The translations under genes and the position numbers were made by a program. Under the pieces are notes generated by a model. That model saw only the letters and a list, made by a program, of their open reading frames with translations, was not told the DNA's origin and made no database searches. Below, piece after piece: positions 1-5,888 of a stretch of 7,744 nt of DNA; the first letter of the stretch is position 1; every line of letters begins with the position of its first letter. The stretch is from Acidisphaera sp035272265. GTDB taxonomy: Bacteria; Pseudomonadota; Alphaproteobacteria; Acetobacterales; Acetobacteraceae. The stretch lies in the NCBI GenBank assembly GCA_035272265.1, contig DATEQV010000422.1, positions 1 through 7,744 on the forward strand, read 5' to 3'.

Positions 1-398
1 CCGCAGATCACGCCGCGCGCGGCGAGCGAGACCAGCGAGGGGTGCCGGAAGCTCTCGCGCTGATGGATGTTGCTGATGTGGACCTCGACGACCGGCAAGT
101 CGGTCGCCAGCAGGGCGTCCAGGAGTGCGACCGACGTGCTGGTGTAGCCTGCCGGGTTGATCACGATCCCCGCCGCGCGGCCCCGGCATTCCTGCACCCA
201 GGAGACCAGCTCGCCCTCGCCGTTGGTCTGCCGGAAGTCGATCGCGAGGCCCAGGATGTCGGCCGTCTCGGCGCAGATCGCCTCGACGTCGTCGAGGTTC
301 GCCGTGCCGTAGATGTGCGGCTGGCGCAGGCCGAGCATGTTGAGGTTCGGCCCGTTCAGGACGGAGATCAGCGGCAGGTCGGGCGCGGGGGAGGACAT
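1..398 (-). CDS. aroQ: Type II 3-dehydroquinate dehydratase, 3' end cut off by the window edge
   Basis: The product dehydrates 3-dehydroquinate to 3-dehydroshikimate, the third step of the shikimate pathway, in the cytoplasm; the family forms dodecamers. The reverse strand from the ATG at 398-396 reads open to the left edge for 132 codons. It shows the family's N-terminal signature LNGPNLNMLGLRQPHIYG (residues 14-31), which carries the catalytic Arg25 and Tyr30. Further on are INPAGYTSTS (80-89) with substrate-binding Asn81, EVHISNIHQRESFRHPS (105-121) with Glu105, catalytic His107 and Arg118, and AARGVICG at the edge. Family members have about 145-155 residues, so only some 15-20 are missing. 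The gene diverges from thiS. I see no convincing Shine-Dalgarno before the ATG, but the reading frame and N-terminal length fit the family. The identification is close to certain; the exact start is slightly less so. Confidence 0.96.
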   Translation of the reverse strand, partial: MSSPAPDLPLISVLNGPNLNMLGLRQPHIYGTANLDDVEAICAETADILGLAIDFRQTNGEGELVSWVQECRGRAAGIVINPAGYTSTSVALLDALLATDLPVVEVHISNIHQRESFRHPSLVSLAARGVIC

Positions 399-406
399 CG
401 CGGGCC

Positions 407-435
407 GCGTAGCACGCGCGGGGATTCGGGTCCAA
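407..435 (-). promoter_or_regulatory. Candidate sigma-70-type promoter for aroQ
   Basis: On the minus strand TTGGAC (435-430) and CTACGC (412-407) are separated by 17 bases. The -35 matches the first three bases of the consensus plus a shifted AC; the -10 is weak. A start about seven bases downstream would fall near 400, two bases before the aroQ ATG, giving an almost leaderless transcript. This is motif matching in GC-rich DNA only. Confidence 0.25.
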
Positions 436-441
436 CGGATG

Positions 442-473
442 CCGCGGCCTCGCTTGTTGGTCCGCGGCCGCGG
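442..473. repeat. Short inverted and direct repeat in the aroQ-thiS divergent region
   Basis: CCGCGGCC (442-449) recurs as a direct copy at 462-469, 20 bases apart. It also pairs as an inverted repeat with GGCCGCGG (466-473) across a 16-base loop. The right half is itself a palindrome, CCGCGGCCGCGG (462-473). The repeats lie over the -35 and spacer of the candidate thiS promoter, so they could be an operator. Such GC-only words also arise by chance in DNA of this composition. Confidence 0.3.
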
Positions 474-482
474 TCCCATACT
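454..482 (+). promoter_or_regulatory. Candidate sigma-70-type promoter for thiS-thiG
   Basis: TTGTTG (454-459) and CATACT (477-482) are separated by the optimal 17 bases. The -10 matches TATAAT at four of six positions and the -35 matches TTGACA at three. A start seven bases after the -10 would fall exactly on the A of the thiS ATG (489), implying a leaderless message. That agrees with the absence of any Shine-Dalgarno upstream of thiS. No thi-box (TPP riboswitch) elements are visible in the 90-base gap, which is also too short for that element. Confidence 0.35.
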
Positions 483-488
483 TCGCTC

Positions 489-701
489 ATGCGAACAACG
501 CTGTCGCTGACGGTGAACGGCGAGGACCGGCAGCTCGACGCGCCGGCGACCGTCGCCGCACTGCTGACGCGGCTCGGGCTGGACGGGCGCAAGATCGCGG
601 TCGAGCGCAACGAGGCGATCGTGCCGCGCTCGGCCTACCGCGACACCTGGCTGCAGCCGGGCGACCGGCTGGAAATCGTGCACTTCATCGGAGGGGGCTG
701 A
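489..701 (+). CDS. thiS: ThiS sulfur-carrier protein for thiazole synthesis
   Basis: ThiS is a small ubiquitin-fold protein. Its C-terminal glycine is adenylylated by ThiF and converted to a thiocarboxylate, which donates sulfur to ThiG during formation of the thiamine thiazole ring. The 70-residue product has the usual family length. It starts with a beta strand and the typical VNGE segment (residues 9-12). It contains IAVERNEAIVPRS (37-49) and LQPGDRLEIVHFIGGG (55-70), ending in the essential Gly-Gly tail. The next gene, thiG, begins one base after the stop, so the two are almost certainly co-transcribed. The ATG at 489 is chosen because it gives the family's N-terminal length; no Shine-Dalgarno precedes it, which fits a leaderless start. 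A larger open frame running in from position 42 is only antisense aroQ joined to this gene. Confidence 0.95.
   Translation: MRTTLSLTVNGEDRQLDAPATVAALLTRLGLDGRKIAVERNEAIVPRSAYRDTWLQPGDRLEIVHFIGGG
690..694 (+). promoter_or_regulatory. Shine-Dalgarno of thiG embedded in the Gly-Gly-Gly codons of thiS
   Basis: GGAGG lies eight bases before the thiG ATG at 703, ideal spacing, and fixes that start. The same bases are the glycine codons GGA GGG GGC that end ThiS, so the ribosome site and the functional tail of the preceding protein share sequence. Confidence 0.85.
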
Positions 702-702
702 G

Positions 703-1515
703 ATGGACGGACTGCCGGGCGGCGCCGCTGTCTCGACCGAGGACGACGACGCCTGGACGTTGGCGGGACGGCGCTTCCGCTCGCGCCTGATCGTGGGCAC
801 CGGAAAGTACAAGGACCTGGAGCAGACCGCCGCCGCGATCGAGGCGAGCGGGGCGGAGATCGTCACCGTCGCCGTTCGCCGGGTGAACCTGTTCGAACCC
901 GGCGCGCCGATGCTGCAGGACTACGTCGATCCCAAGCGGTACACGTACCTGCCGAACACCGCCGGGTGTCACACCGCCAACGACGCGATGCGCACGCTGC
1001 GGCTGGCGCGCGAGGCGGGCGGCTGGAATCTGGTGAAGCTGGAAGTGCTCGGGCCGCCGCCGACGCTGTATCCCGACATGCCGGCCACGCTGGAGGCCGC
1101 CGAGGCGCTGATCCGCGACGGGTTCGAGGTGATGGCCTACACTGCCGACGACCCGATCGCGCAGCGCCGGCTGGAGGATCTGGGCTGTGTCGCGGTGATG
1201 CCGCTGGGCGCACCGATCGGCTCGGGCCTCGGGCTGCAGAACCCGGCGATGATCCACCTGATGCTGGAGCAGCGGCGGGTGCCGCTGCTGGTCGATGCCG
1301 GCGTCGGCACCGCGTCGGACGCGGCGATCGCGATGGAGATCGGGTGCGACGCCGTGCTGCTGAACTCGGCGATCGCCATGGCCGGGGATCCGGTACGCAT
1401 GGCCCGCGCGATGCGCCACGCGGTCCAGGCCGGGCGGCTCGCCTACCTCGCCGGCCGCATGCCCCGCCGCCTCGGGGCCGACCCGTCGAGCCCGCTGAGC
1501 GGGTTGATCCGGTAG
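703..1515 (+). CDS. thiG: Thiazole synthase ThiG
   Basis: ThiG is a cytoplasmic (beta/alpha)8-barrel enzyme. It condenses 1-deoxy-D-xylulose 5-phosphate, dehydroglycine and the sulfur of ThiS-thiocarboxylate into the thiazole phosphate moiety of thiamine. The 270-residue product has a slightly acidic leader of about 17 residues and then the conserved blocks in order: SRLIVGTGKY (27-36), TVAVRRVNL (55-63), YLPNTAGCHTANDAMR (82-97) and NLVKLEVLG (109-117). Lys112 in the last block is expected to form the imine with the sugar phosphate. Later blocks are PIGSGLGLQNP and VDAGVGTASDAAIAMEIGCD, followed by LLNSAIA. The length fits the family. The start is fixed by GGAGG eight bases upstream. No thiO, thiE, thiC or thiF lies beside the pair in this window, so the rest of the pathway must be elsewhere. 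Third codon positions are strongly G/C, like the neighbours. Confidence 0.97.
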   Translation: MDGLPGGAAVSTEDDDAWTLAGRRFRSRLIVGTGKYKDLEQTAAAIEASGAEIVTVAVRRVNLFEPGAPMLQDYVDPKRYTYLPNTAGCHTANDAMRTLRLAREAGGWNLVKLEVLGPPPTLYPDMPATLEAAEALIRDGFEVMAYTADDPIAQRRLEDLGCVAVMPLGAPIGSGLGLQNPAMIHLMLEQRRVPLLVDAGVGTASDAAIAMEIGCDAVLLNSAIAMAGDPVRMARAMRHAVQAGRLAYLAGRMPRRLGADPSSPLSGLIR

Positions 1516-1630
1516 CGCTAGATCGTCGGAAGCCTGACCGCGGCGGTAAAGAATTGCGCGCCGGGGGCCGGGTCGGCTATCTAAGGTTGTAGTTTGGAGT
1601 CCGTGACCTGCCGCTGCGCGAGGTGCAAGC
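1516..1630. other. Intergenic region between thiG and the response regulator
   Basis: This is the longest gene-free stretch in the window. It holds an 11-base odd palindrome, ACCGCGGCGGT (1537-1547). It also holds a weak promoter candidate, TTGCGC (1554-1559) - 18 bases - TATCTA (1578-1583), and the Shine-Dalgarno GAGGTG (1620-1625) five bases before the regulator ATG. I see no convincing Rho-independent terminator after thiG, so readthrough into the signalling genes is possible. Confidence 0.5.
1554..1583 (+). promoter_or_regulatory. Weak candidate promoter for the response regulator-kinase unit
   Basis: TTGCGC and TATCTA are spaced by 18 bases, each matching three of six consensus positions. 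This is the only AT-containing -10-like word in the gap. Transcription would begin near 1590 and leave a leader of about 40 bases that includes the regulator's ribosome site. Confidence 0.27.
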
Positions 1631-2446
1631 ATGATTGGCGACGAGCATACGACGACCGCAAGAGGCGGCGAGCGGCCCGCCTCGGCGGTCCTGCAGCGGC
1701 TCGCGAGCGTGCTGAAGGACGACGCCGAGTGGCTGCTGTCGTCGGTCGACCAGGACCTCAACGAGGTCGCGTCCATCCTGCGGGCCGACGCCGAATGGGT
1801 CCTACAGGCGCTCGACCATCACGCTCCTGAGTGGGACGCGCAGCTGGGGCCCCGCAGCCGGCGGATATTCCGGATGCTGGTGCTGTTCAGCGTGCTCGGA
1901 AACCGCGACCGTGACATGCTGCTCGCGTTCGCAGCCAGGCTTGCGCAAGGCAGCAAGGCGGCCGTCGGCGAGGCGAACGGCTATCGCGCCGCGCCGAGAC
2001 GGAACGGCCGCGCCGGCGCATCGGCGCGCCCGGTGAGCGCGCCCCGCGTGCTGCTCGTCGACGACGATCCTGATTCTCTGCGCGTCACGCGCGCCATGCT
2101 GCGCAAGTCCGGCTTCGAGGTCGACACTGCCGCGACCGGCGACGAGGCGCTCGCGCTGATGGCGTCCCACACCGTCTTCGACGTCCTGGTCACCGACTAC
2201 GCCATGCCCGGCCTGAACGGGCTGGGACTGATCGAACTCGCCCAGGAACGGGAGCCGGAGCTGCCCGGTCTGGTGGTGACCGGCTACGGTAACGACATCG
2301 CGCCGAGCCAGTTGCCGGCCGGCGTCGAGGTTCTGGCCAAGCCGTTCACGCGCGCCGAGTTCGTCGAGCGGATACGCGCGCTGACCCGCGCGCGCGAGGG
2401 CGCGGGCGCGATCGAAATGGCGGCGAACCGCTTCACCCGGGACTAG
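1631..2446 (+). CDS. Response regulator with repeated helical N-terminal region and C-terminal receiver
   Basis: This cytoplasmic two-component protein has 271 residues. The C-terminal half (about 138-255) is a complete CheY-like receiver. It has acidic pocket Asp144/Asp145 in VLLVDDD, phosphoacceptor Asp189 in VTDYAMPG, switch Thr217 in VVTGY and Lys237 in AKPF. The N-terminal half (about 15-108) is predicted helical and is not a family I recognise. It carries the near-duplicate motifs DDAEWLLSSVD (30-40) and ADAEWVLQALD (52-62), 22 residues apart, then an amphipathic, partly hydrophobic stretch (78-105). A basic Ala/Gly/Arg linker (118-137) joins the halves. There is no C-terminal output domain, so it either signals by protein contact through the N-terminal region or acts as a phosphate relay or sink. 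The start is supported by GAGGTG five bases upstream. The next gene is a hybrid kinase 55 bases downstream, its likely partner. Confidence 0.9.
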   Translation: MIGDEHTTTARGGERPASAVLQRLASVLKDDAEWLLSSVDQDLNEVASILRADAEWVLQALDHHAPEWDAQLGPRSRRIFRMLVLFSVLGNRDRDMLLAFAARLAQGSKAAVGEANGYRAAPRRNGRAGASARPVSAPRVLLVDDDPDSLRVTRAMLRKSGFEVDTAATGDEALALMASHTVFDVLVTDYAMPGLNGLGLIELAQEREPELPGLVVTGYGNDIAPSQLPAGVEVLAKPFTRAEFVERIRALTRAREGAGAIEMAANRFTRD

Positions 2447-2501
2447 CGCGTGACCGGCGCAAGCGGATCGCCGAAGCCGTGAAACCTGCGCTGACCACGG
2501 C
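2447..2501. other. Gap between regulator and kinase genes
   Basis: The 55-base gap contains only a five-base inverted repeat, CCGTG (2477-2481) / CACGG (2496-2500). I see no promoter and no good Shine-Dalgarno in front of the kinase ATG. Together with the short distance this suggests one transcript for both genes. Confidence 0.4.
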
Positions 2502-5291
2502 ATGAGCTGGAACATGATCGAGCCGATCGGGCCCGATCATGTTGCAGGCGGCCGGCGCACGCCCGGGGGGAGCGCGCCCGGCGCCATCTTCCGACCGGGA
2601 GGTCGTCACTGGCTCGGACGCAGGTGGCTGGTCGCCGCCATCCTCACCGGGCTGTGTGCCCTCGTCCTGCTCGTGCTCGGGACCGAAGAGATGCGGCACC
2701 AGCGGCAGGACGTGTCGCGCCGCGTCGAGCACACGCTGGAGGTGCTGGAGCGGACGGAGATGGTCGCAGCCGACATGGCCACGGTGGTGAGCGAAGGGCG
2801 CGGCTACTTACTGTCCCATGTCGCCGAAGCCCTTCGGAATTACCATCTTGCCGAGCAGCGACTGGCCGACGGCGTTGTCCAACTGAGGATCATCACGGCC
2901 GACAACCAGGCACAGCAAGACGCCGTCGATCGCCTCGGCGCCGCCGTGACGGAGCGTATCGAATTTCTGAACAAGGCCATTGATCGCGTCCAGGCCGGCG
3001 ACGAGAGCGGAGTGGCCGCTTTGAGCCGGACCGGCCACGGCCGGGAGCTGACGAATCGGGTTCTCGCCCTTCTCACCGCCATCAAGGCCGAGGAACGGCG
3101 TCTGTTGGTGGTGCGTGACGCGGCCGCGCTGCGTGCCGATCGCGTGACCTTCGCGGGCATGCTCGTCTGCGGGTTGCTGGTCGGGTTGAGCAGCCTGTCG
3201 GTGGTCGCGCTTCTGGTCGGGCGCGCGCGCGAGCGGGAGCATTGGGCGAAGCTGCAGGAGAGCGAGGCGCGCTTCCGCAGCACCTTCGAGCAGGCCGCCG
3301 TCGGCTTCGCCCACGGCACGCCGGACGGGCATTGGACGCGGGTCAACGGGCGCTTGTGCGAGATGCTCGGCTACACCGAAGACGAGCTGCTGGGACAGAC
3401 GTTTCAGCTCGTCACGCATCCCGACGACCTGAAGCACGGCGTCGACCTGGGTCCCAAGCTGCTCCGCGGGGAAATAACGAATGTCCAGATGGAAAAGCGC
3501 TACGTGCGCAAGGACGGGACGGTCTTCTGGGGCAACCTGACCCTCTCGGTGGTGCGCGACGCCGCGGGAGCGCCGCAGTATGTGGTGTCGGTCATCGAAG
3601 ACATCACTGCCCGCAAGCGCGTGGAGGCGGCGCTGCGCACGCTCAATCAGTTGCTGGAGGCCAAGGTCGCGGAGCGGACCGCCGCACTCGCGGCCAGCGA
3701 GATGCGGCAGCAGACCTACCTCAAGCACCTTGCGGACGGCTTCGGCGCGATGCGCGTCGAGCCGGACGGTCGCCTCATCTACGAGGAGGCGAACGCCGCC
3801 GTGCGCGAGATGCTCGACTTCAAGGAGGACATCATCGGCTGCGAGATGCGCGACGTGCTGCCGCCTGCTGTCTATCAGGAGGTCGAGCCGCATTTCCGCC
3901 GGTGCATCGCGCAAGGCGAGCCGGTCCGCTACGGCCGCCGGCATGTCACCTCGGCGGGCGAGCGCGAGCTGCGGTTCACGCTCGCCCCCGTCCGCGACGC
4001 ACCCGATGCGGAGCATCCCGGAGGTCGCGTGTCGCTGCTTCTTTGCAGCACGCGTGACGTGACGACCGAGGCCGAACTGGAAGCGCGCGTGCGCCAGATG
4101 CAGCGGATGGACGCGATCGGCCAGCTCACCGCCGGCATCGCGCACGACTTCAACAACCTGCTGCAGGCGGTGATCGGCGGCCTCGACATGCTGGCCGAGC
4201 TGGACGGGCTCGATGACGACGCGCGCGAGTGCCTGACCGTGGCCGAGAGTGCGGCGCGCCGCGGCGCCGATCTCGTGCGCCGGCTGCTGGCGTTCTCGCG
4301 CAAGCAGGCGCTGGAGCCGAAACTGATCGACCCGCACAGCGTGCTGGGGGAGATGCGCCCGCTGCTGGCCCGCATGCTGGGCGAATGCATCAAGCTCGTC
4401 GTGCGTGCCGATGATCCCAGCTGCCTTGTGGTGGCCGACCGCGCGCAGCTTGAGGACTGTCTGCTGAACCTTGTGCTGAACGCGCGCGACGCCATGCCCG
4501 ACGGCGTGCTCGAGCTGTCGGTCGAAGCGATACGGCTGGCGACGGAGCACACCGGCCTGCCGGCCGGCGAGTACGTGCGATTCGCGGTCAAGGATCATGG
4601 CGTTGGCATGGCGCCGGCGACGCTCGCCCGCGCGCTGGAGCCGTTCTTCACGACCAAGCCGCACGGCAAGGGCACCGGCCTCGGTCTGTCGATGGTGCAG
4701 GGCTTCGCGCGGCAGAGCGGCGGCGACGTGCAGATCGAAAGTGCGCTCGGCCGCGGCACGACGGTCAGCCTGCTGCTGCCGCGTGCCGTCGGCCAACGGC
4801 CGGATGCGGGGTCCGACGCCCGCACGCAGTCCGACGAACGTCCGCGCGTGCTGGTGGTCGACGACCAGGAGGTGGTGCAGCGCACGTTGTCGCTGTTCCT
4901 CGGCAAGGCCGGGTTCGACGCGTTCGCCGCCGATTGCGGGCCGGCCGCGCTGGACCTGCTGCGGGCGGGCGAGCGCTGCGACCTGCTGGTGACCGATCAG
5001 TCGATGCCGTCGATGACCGGCTGCGAGCTGATCGAGGAAGTGGGCAGGCTGCGGCCGGCCCTGCCGACGGTCCTGATCACCGGCTACGACCAGATGGAGG
5101 GTCTCGGGCACCTGCGCGGACGGATCTCCGTGCTGCGCAAGCCGTTCGATCGTGCCGCCTTCATCCGTCAGGTGGAGGCGCTGCTCGGCGCTGCGGCGGA
5201 CGGCGCGCGTTATGCTGAGCCGGCACAACGTGCGGAGCCGTCTGCGCCGGAAACCGCGCGGGTGGTGCGGCTGCGGTCCGCGAGCGGCTGA
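2502..5291 (+). CDS. Membrane hybrid histidine kinase: CHASE3-PAS-PAS-HisKA-HATPase-REC
   Basis: This is a 929-residue inner-membrane sensor kinase. A Gly/Pro/Arg-rich leader (1-40) precedes TM1 (about 42-60). A helical periplasmic CHASE3-type region (about 61-215) follows, then TM2 (about 218-240). PAS1 (about 252-370) has the typical ALGFA-like and KDGTVFW elements. A coiled coil (about 372-400) leads to PAS2 (about 401-525). The HisKA H-box IGQLTAGIAHDFNN places the phosphorylated His at 548. The ATPase has N-box NLVLNARDAMP (656-666), G1 DHGVGM (698-703), FFTTK (715-719) and G2 GKGTGLGL (722-729). The C-terminal receiver (about 781-895) has Asp787/Asp788, phosphoacceptor Asp832, Thr860 and Lys880. 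No HPt domain is present. The cue is unknown: CHASE3 domains sense extracytoplasmic signals, and no haem or flavin motif is evident in the PAS domains. The start is uncertain, because ATG 2514 is an alternative and neither has a good Shine-Dalgarno. The catalytic set is complete, so the kinase should be active. Confidence 0.95.
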   Translation: MSWNMIEPIGPDHVAGGRRTPGGSAPGAIFRPGGRHWLGRRWLVAAILTGLCALVLLVLGTEEMRHQRQDVSRRVEHTLEVLERTEMVAADMATVVSEGRGYLLSHVAEALRNYHLAEQRLADGVVQLRIITADNQAQQDAVDRLGAAVTERIEFLNKAIDRVQAGDESGVAALSRTGHGRELTNRVLALLTAIKAEERRLLVVRDAAALRADRVTFAGMLVCGLLVGLSSLSVVALLVGRAREREHWAKLQESEARFRSTFEQAAVGFAHGTPDGHWTRVNGRLCEMLGYTEDELLGQTFQLVTHPDDLKHGVDLGPKLLRGEITNVQMEKRYVRKDGTVFWGNLTLSVVRDAAGAPQYVVSVIEDITARKRVEAALRTLNQLLEAKVAERTAALAASEMRQQTYLKHLADGFGAMRVEPDGRLIYEEANAAVREMLDFKEDIIGCEMRDVLPPAVYQEVEPHFRRCIAQGEPVRYGRRHVTSAGERELRFTLAPVRDAPDAEHPGGRVSLLLCSTRDVTTEAELEARVRQMQRMDAIGQLTAGIAHDFNNLLQAVIGGLDMLAELDGLDDDARECLTVAESAARRGADLVRRLLAFSRKQALEPKLIDPHSVLGEMRPLLARMLGECIKLVVRADDPSCLVVADRAQLEDCLLNLVLNARDAMPDGVLELSVEAIRLATEHTGLPAGEYVRFAVKDHGVGMAPATLARALEPFFTTKPHGKGTGLGLSMVQGFARQSGGDVQIESALGRGTTVSLLLPRAVGQRPDAGSDARTQSDERPRVLVVDDQEVVQRTLSLFLGKAGFDAFAADCGPAALDLLRAGERCDLLVTDQSMPSMTGCELIEEVGRLRPALPTVLITGYDQMEGLGHLRGRISVLRKPFDRAAFIRQVEALLGAAADGARYAEPAQRAEPSAPETARVVRLRSASG
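2511..2543. repeat. Nested perfect palindromes at the 5' end of the kinase gene
   Basis: AACATGATCG (2511-2520) is a perfect 10-base inverted match of CGATCATGTT (2534-2543) across a 13-base loop. Inside it GATCGGGCCCGATC (2525-2538) is a perfect 14-base palindrome, so two alternative hairpins compete. The structure begins nine bases after the first ATG (2502) and includes the second possible ATG (2514). It could act as an operator, an mRNA hairpin limiting translation, or a copy of a dispersed palindromic repeat. The palindromes are read directly; the role is unknown. Confidence 0.8.
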
Positions 5292-5292
5292 C

Positions 5293-5312
5293 GCCGGCGC
5301 GACGGCGCCGGC
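5293..5312. terminator. GC hairpin between convergent genes, possible bidirectional terminator
   Basis: GCCGGCGC (5293-5300) and GCGCCGGC (5305-5312) form a perfect 8-base stem with the loop GACG. It starts two bases after the kinase stop and lies 21 bases beyond the stop of the minus-strand operon. There is no T tract on either strand, so it is not a classic intrinsic terminator, but position and symmetry suit ending both converging transcripts. Confidence 0.5.
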
Positions 5313-5333
5313 CGCACCGGGTTCGCGACGGCT

Positions 5334-5888
5334 TCAGGCCGGGCGCAGCCAGCGGTCGAGCGACGGAATTCCGACATCGGCGTCGCGTATGCTGGCGTTC
5401 TCGGAACCGAAACCGAAATGGCCGAGGAGGCCGGTGCGAACGGCCTCGCCGGCCGCGTGGAACAGCGGCGCCACTTCCACCACCGTCACTGTCAATGGCG
5501 CCGGCAGCGGCAGCGTGCTCGCGCCGGCGCGCATGTCCGCGTTGACCACGAAGGGGCCGTACCAGGCGAAGCAGGCCGCAGCGATGGCGGCGGCCGCGAT
5601 CTGCGCGCGGGCCGATCGCGGCAACCCGGCGAGCGCGAGCGCATCCCAGAACGCCAACGCGACAAGTGCCGCGACGAGCGGCAGCACCGCGCAGAACGCA
5701 CGCGCCGGTGCGAAGTGCCACTGCAGCGCGGCGGCCGTGTCGTCGGGGTCCTGGCCGGGGTCGGCCATCAGCGCGGCGATCGGCTGCGCGGCGCGGGCGA
5801 CCATCGCCGAATAGATCGTCTCGCTGAACGCGGCGAGAGTCAGCTCCGGGCTCAGCGCCGCGCCGGCACGCCGAGGGCGTTGCTCCAT
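5334..5888 (-). CDS. Small integral membrane protein of unknown family, last gene of minus-strand operon
   Basis: I do not recognise this 184-residue protein. The N-terminal 60 residues are probably soluble and include TLAAFSETIYSAMVARAAQP (17-36). Two hydrophobic helices follow, about 63-88 (from FCAVLPLVAALVALAFW) and about 95-113 (IAAAAIAAACFAWYGPFVV). After them comes VNADMRAGAS (115-124) and a C-terminal soluble segment ending in DVGIPSLDRWLRPA. The ATG at 5888-5886 is chosen because the frame upstream of it reads as a shadow of the preceding gene and an AGG lies about five bases upstream. It overlaps that gene by 37 bases in the -1 frame, which implies translational coupling or an originally single protein (see findings). 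The Ala/Leu/Val-rich composition with G/C third positions is that of a real membrane protein, while the opposite-strand frames are Arg-rich shadows. Confidence 0.75.
   Translation of the reverse strand: MEQRPRRAGAALSPELTLAAFSETIYSAMVARAAQPIAALMADPGQDPDDTAAALQWHFAPARAFCAVLPLVAALVALAFWDALALAGLPRSARAQIAAAAIAAACFAWYGPFVVNADMRAGASTLPLPAPLTVTVVEVAPLFHAAGEAVRTGLLGHFGFGSENASIRDADVGIPSLDRWLRPA

Noticed and set aside
399..488. Possible TPP riboswitch before thiS
   Set aside because: No CUGAGA-type or other conserved thi-box elements are visible and 90 bases is too short. The gap is better explained by two back-to-back promoters.
42..701. 219-codon plus-strand frame covering the left edge through thiS
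   Set aside because: Its first 150 codons are the reverse strand of aroQ plus the divergent gap. Only the last 70 residues, from 489, form a real protein (ThiS).
685..1776. 363-codon minus-strand frame over thiG
   Set aside because: It is antisense to a clear thiG and has Arg/His-rich low-complexity content with no domain.
1802..2515. 237-codon minus-strand frame over the response regulator
   Set aside because: It is the antisense shadow of a receiver gene with all key residues on the plus strand.
2509..2543. GGAAC at 2509-2513 as a -35 of an alphaproteobacterial stress (EcfG-type) promoter
   Set aside because: The nearest GTT-like -10 is 27 bases downstream, far beyond the 16-18 bases needed, and the site lies inside the kinase frame.
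2808..5228. 806-codon open frame antisense to the kinase gene
   Set aside because: It lies wholly opposite a kinase with every catalytic motif. Its translation is His/Arg/Gln-rich with no recognisable domain, typical of the antisense frame of high-GC coding DNA.
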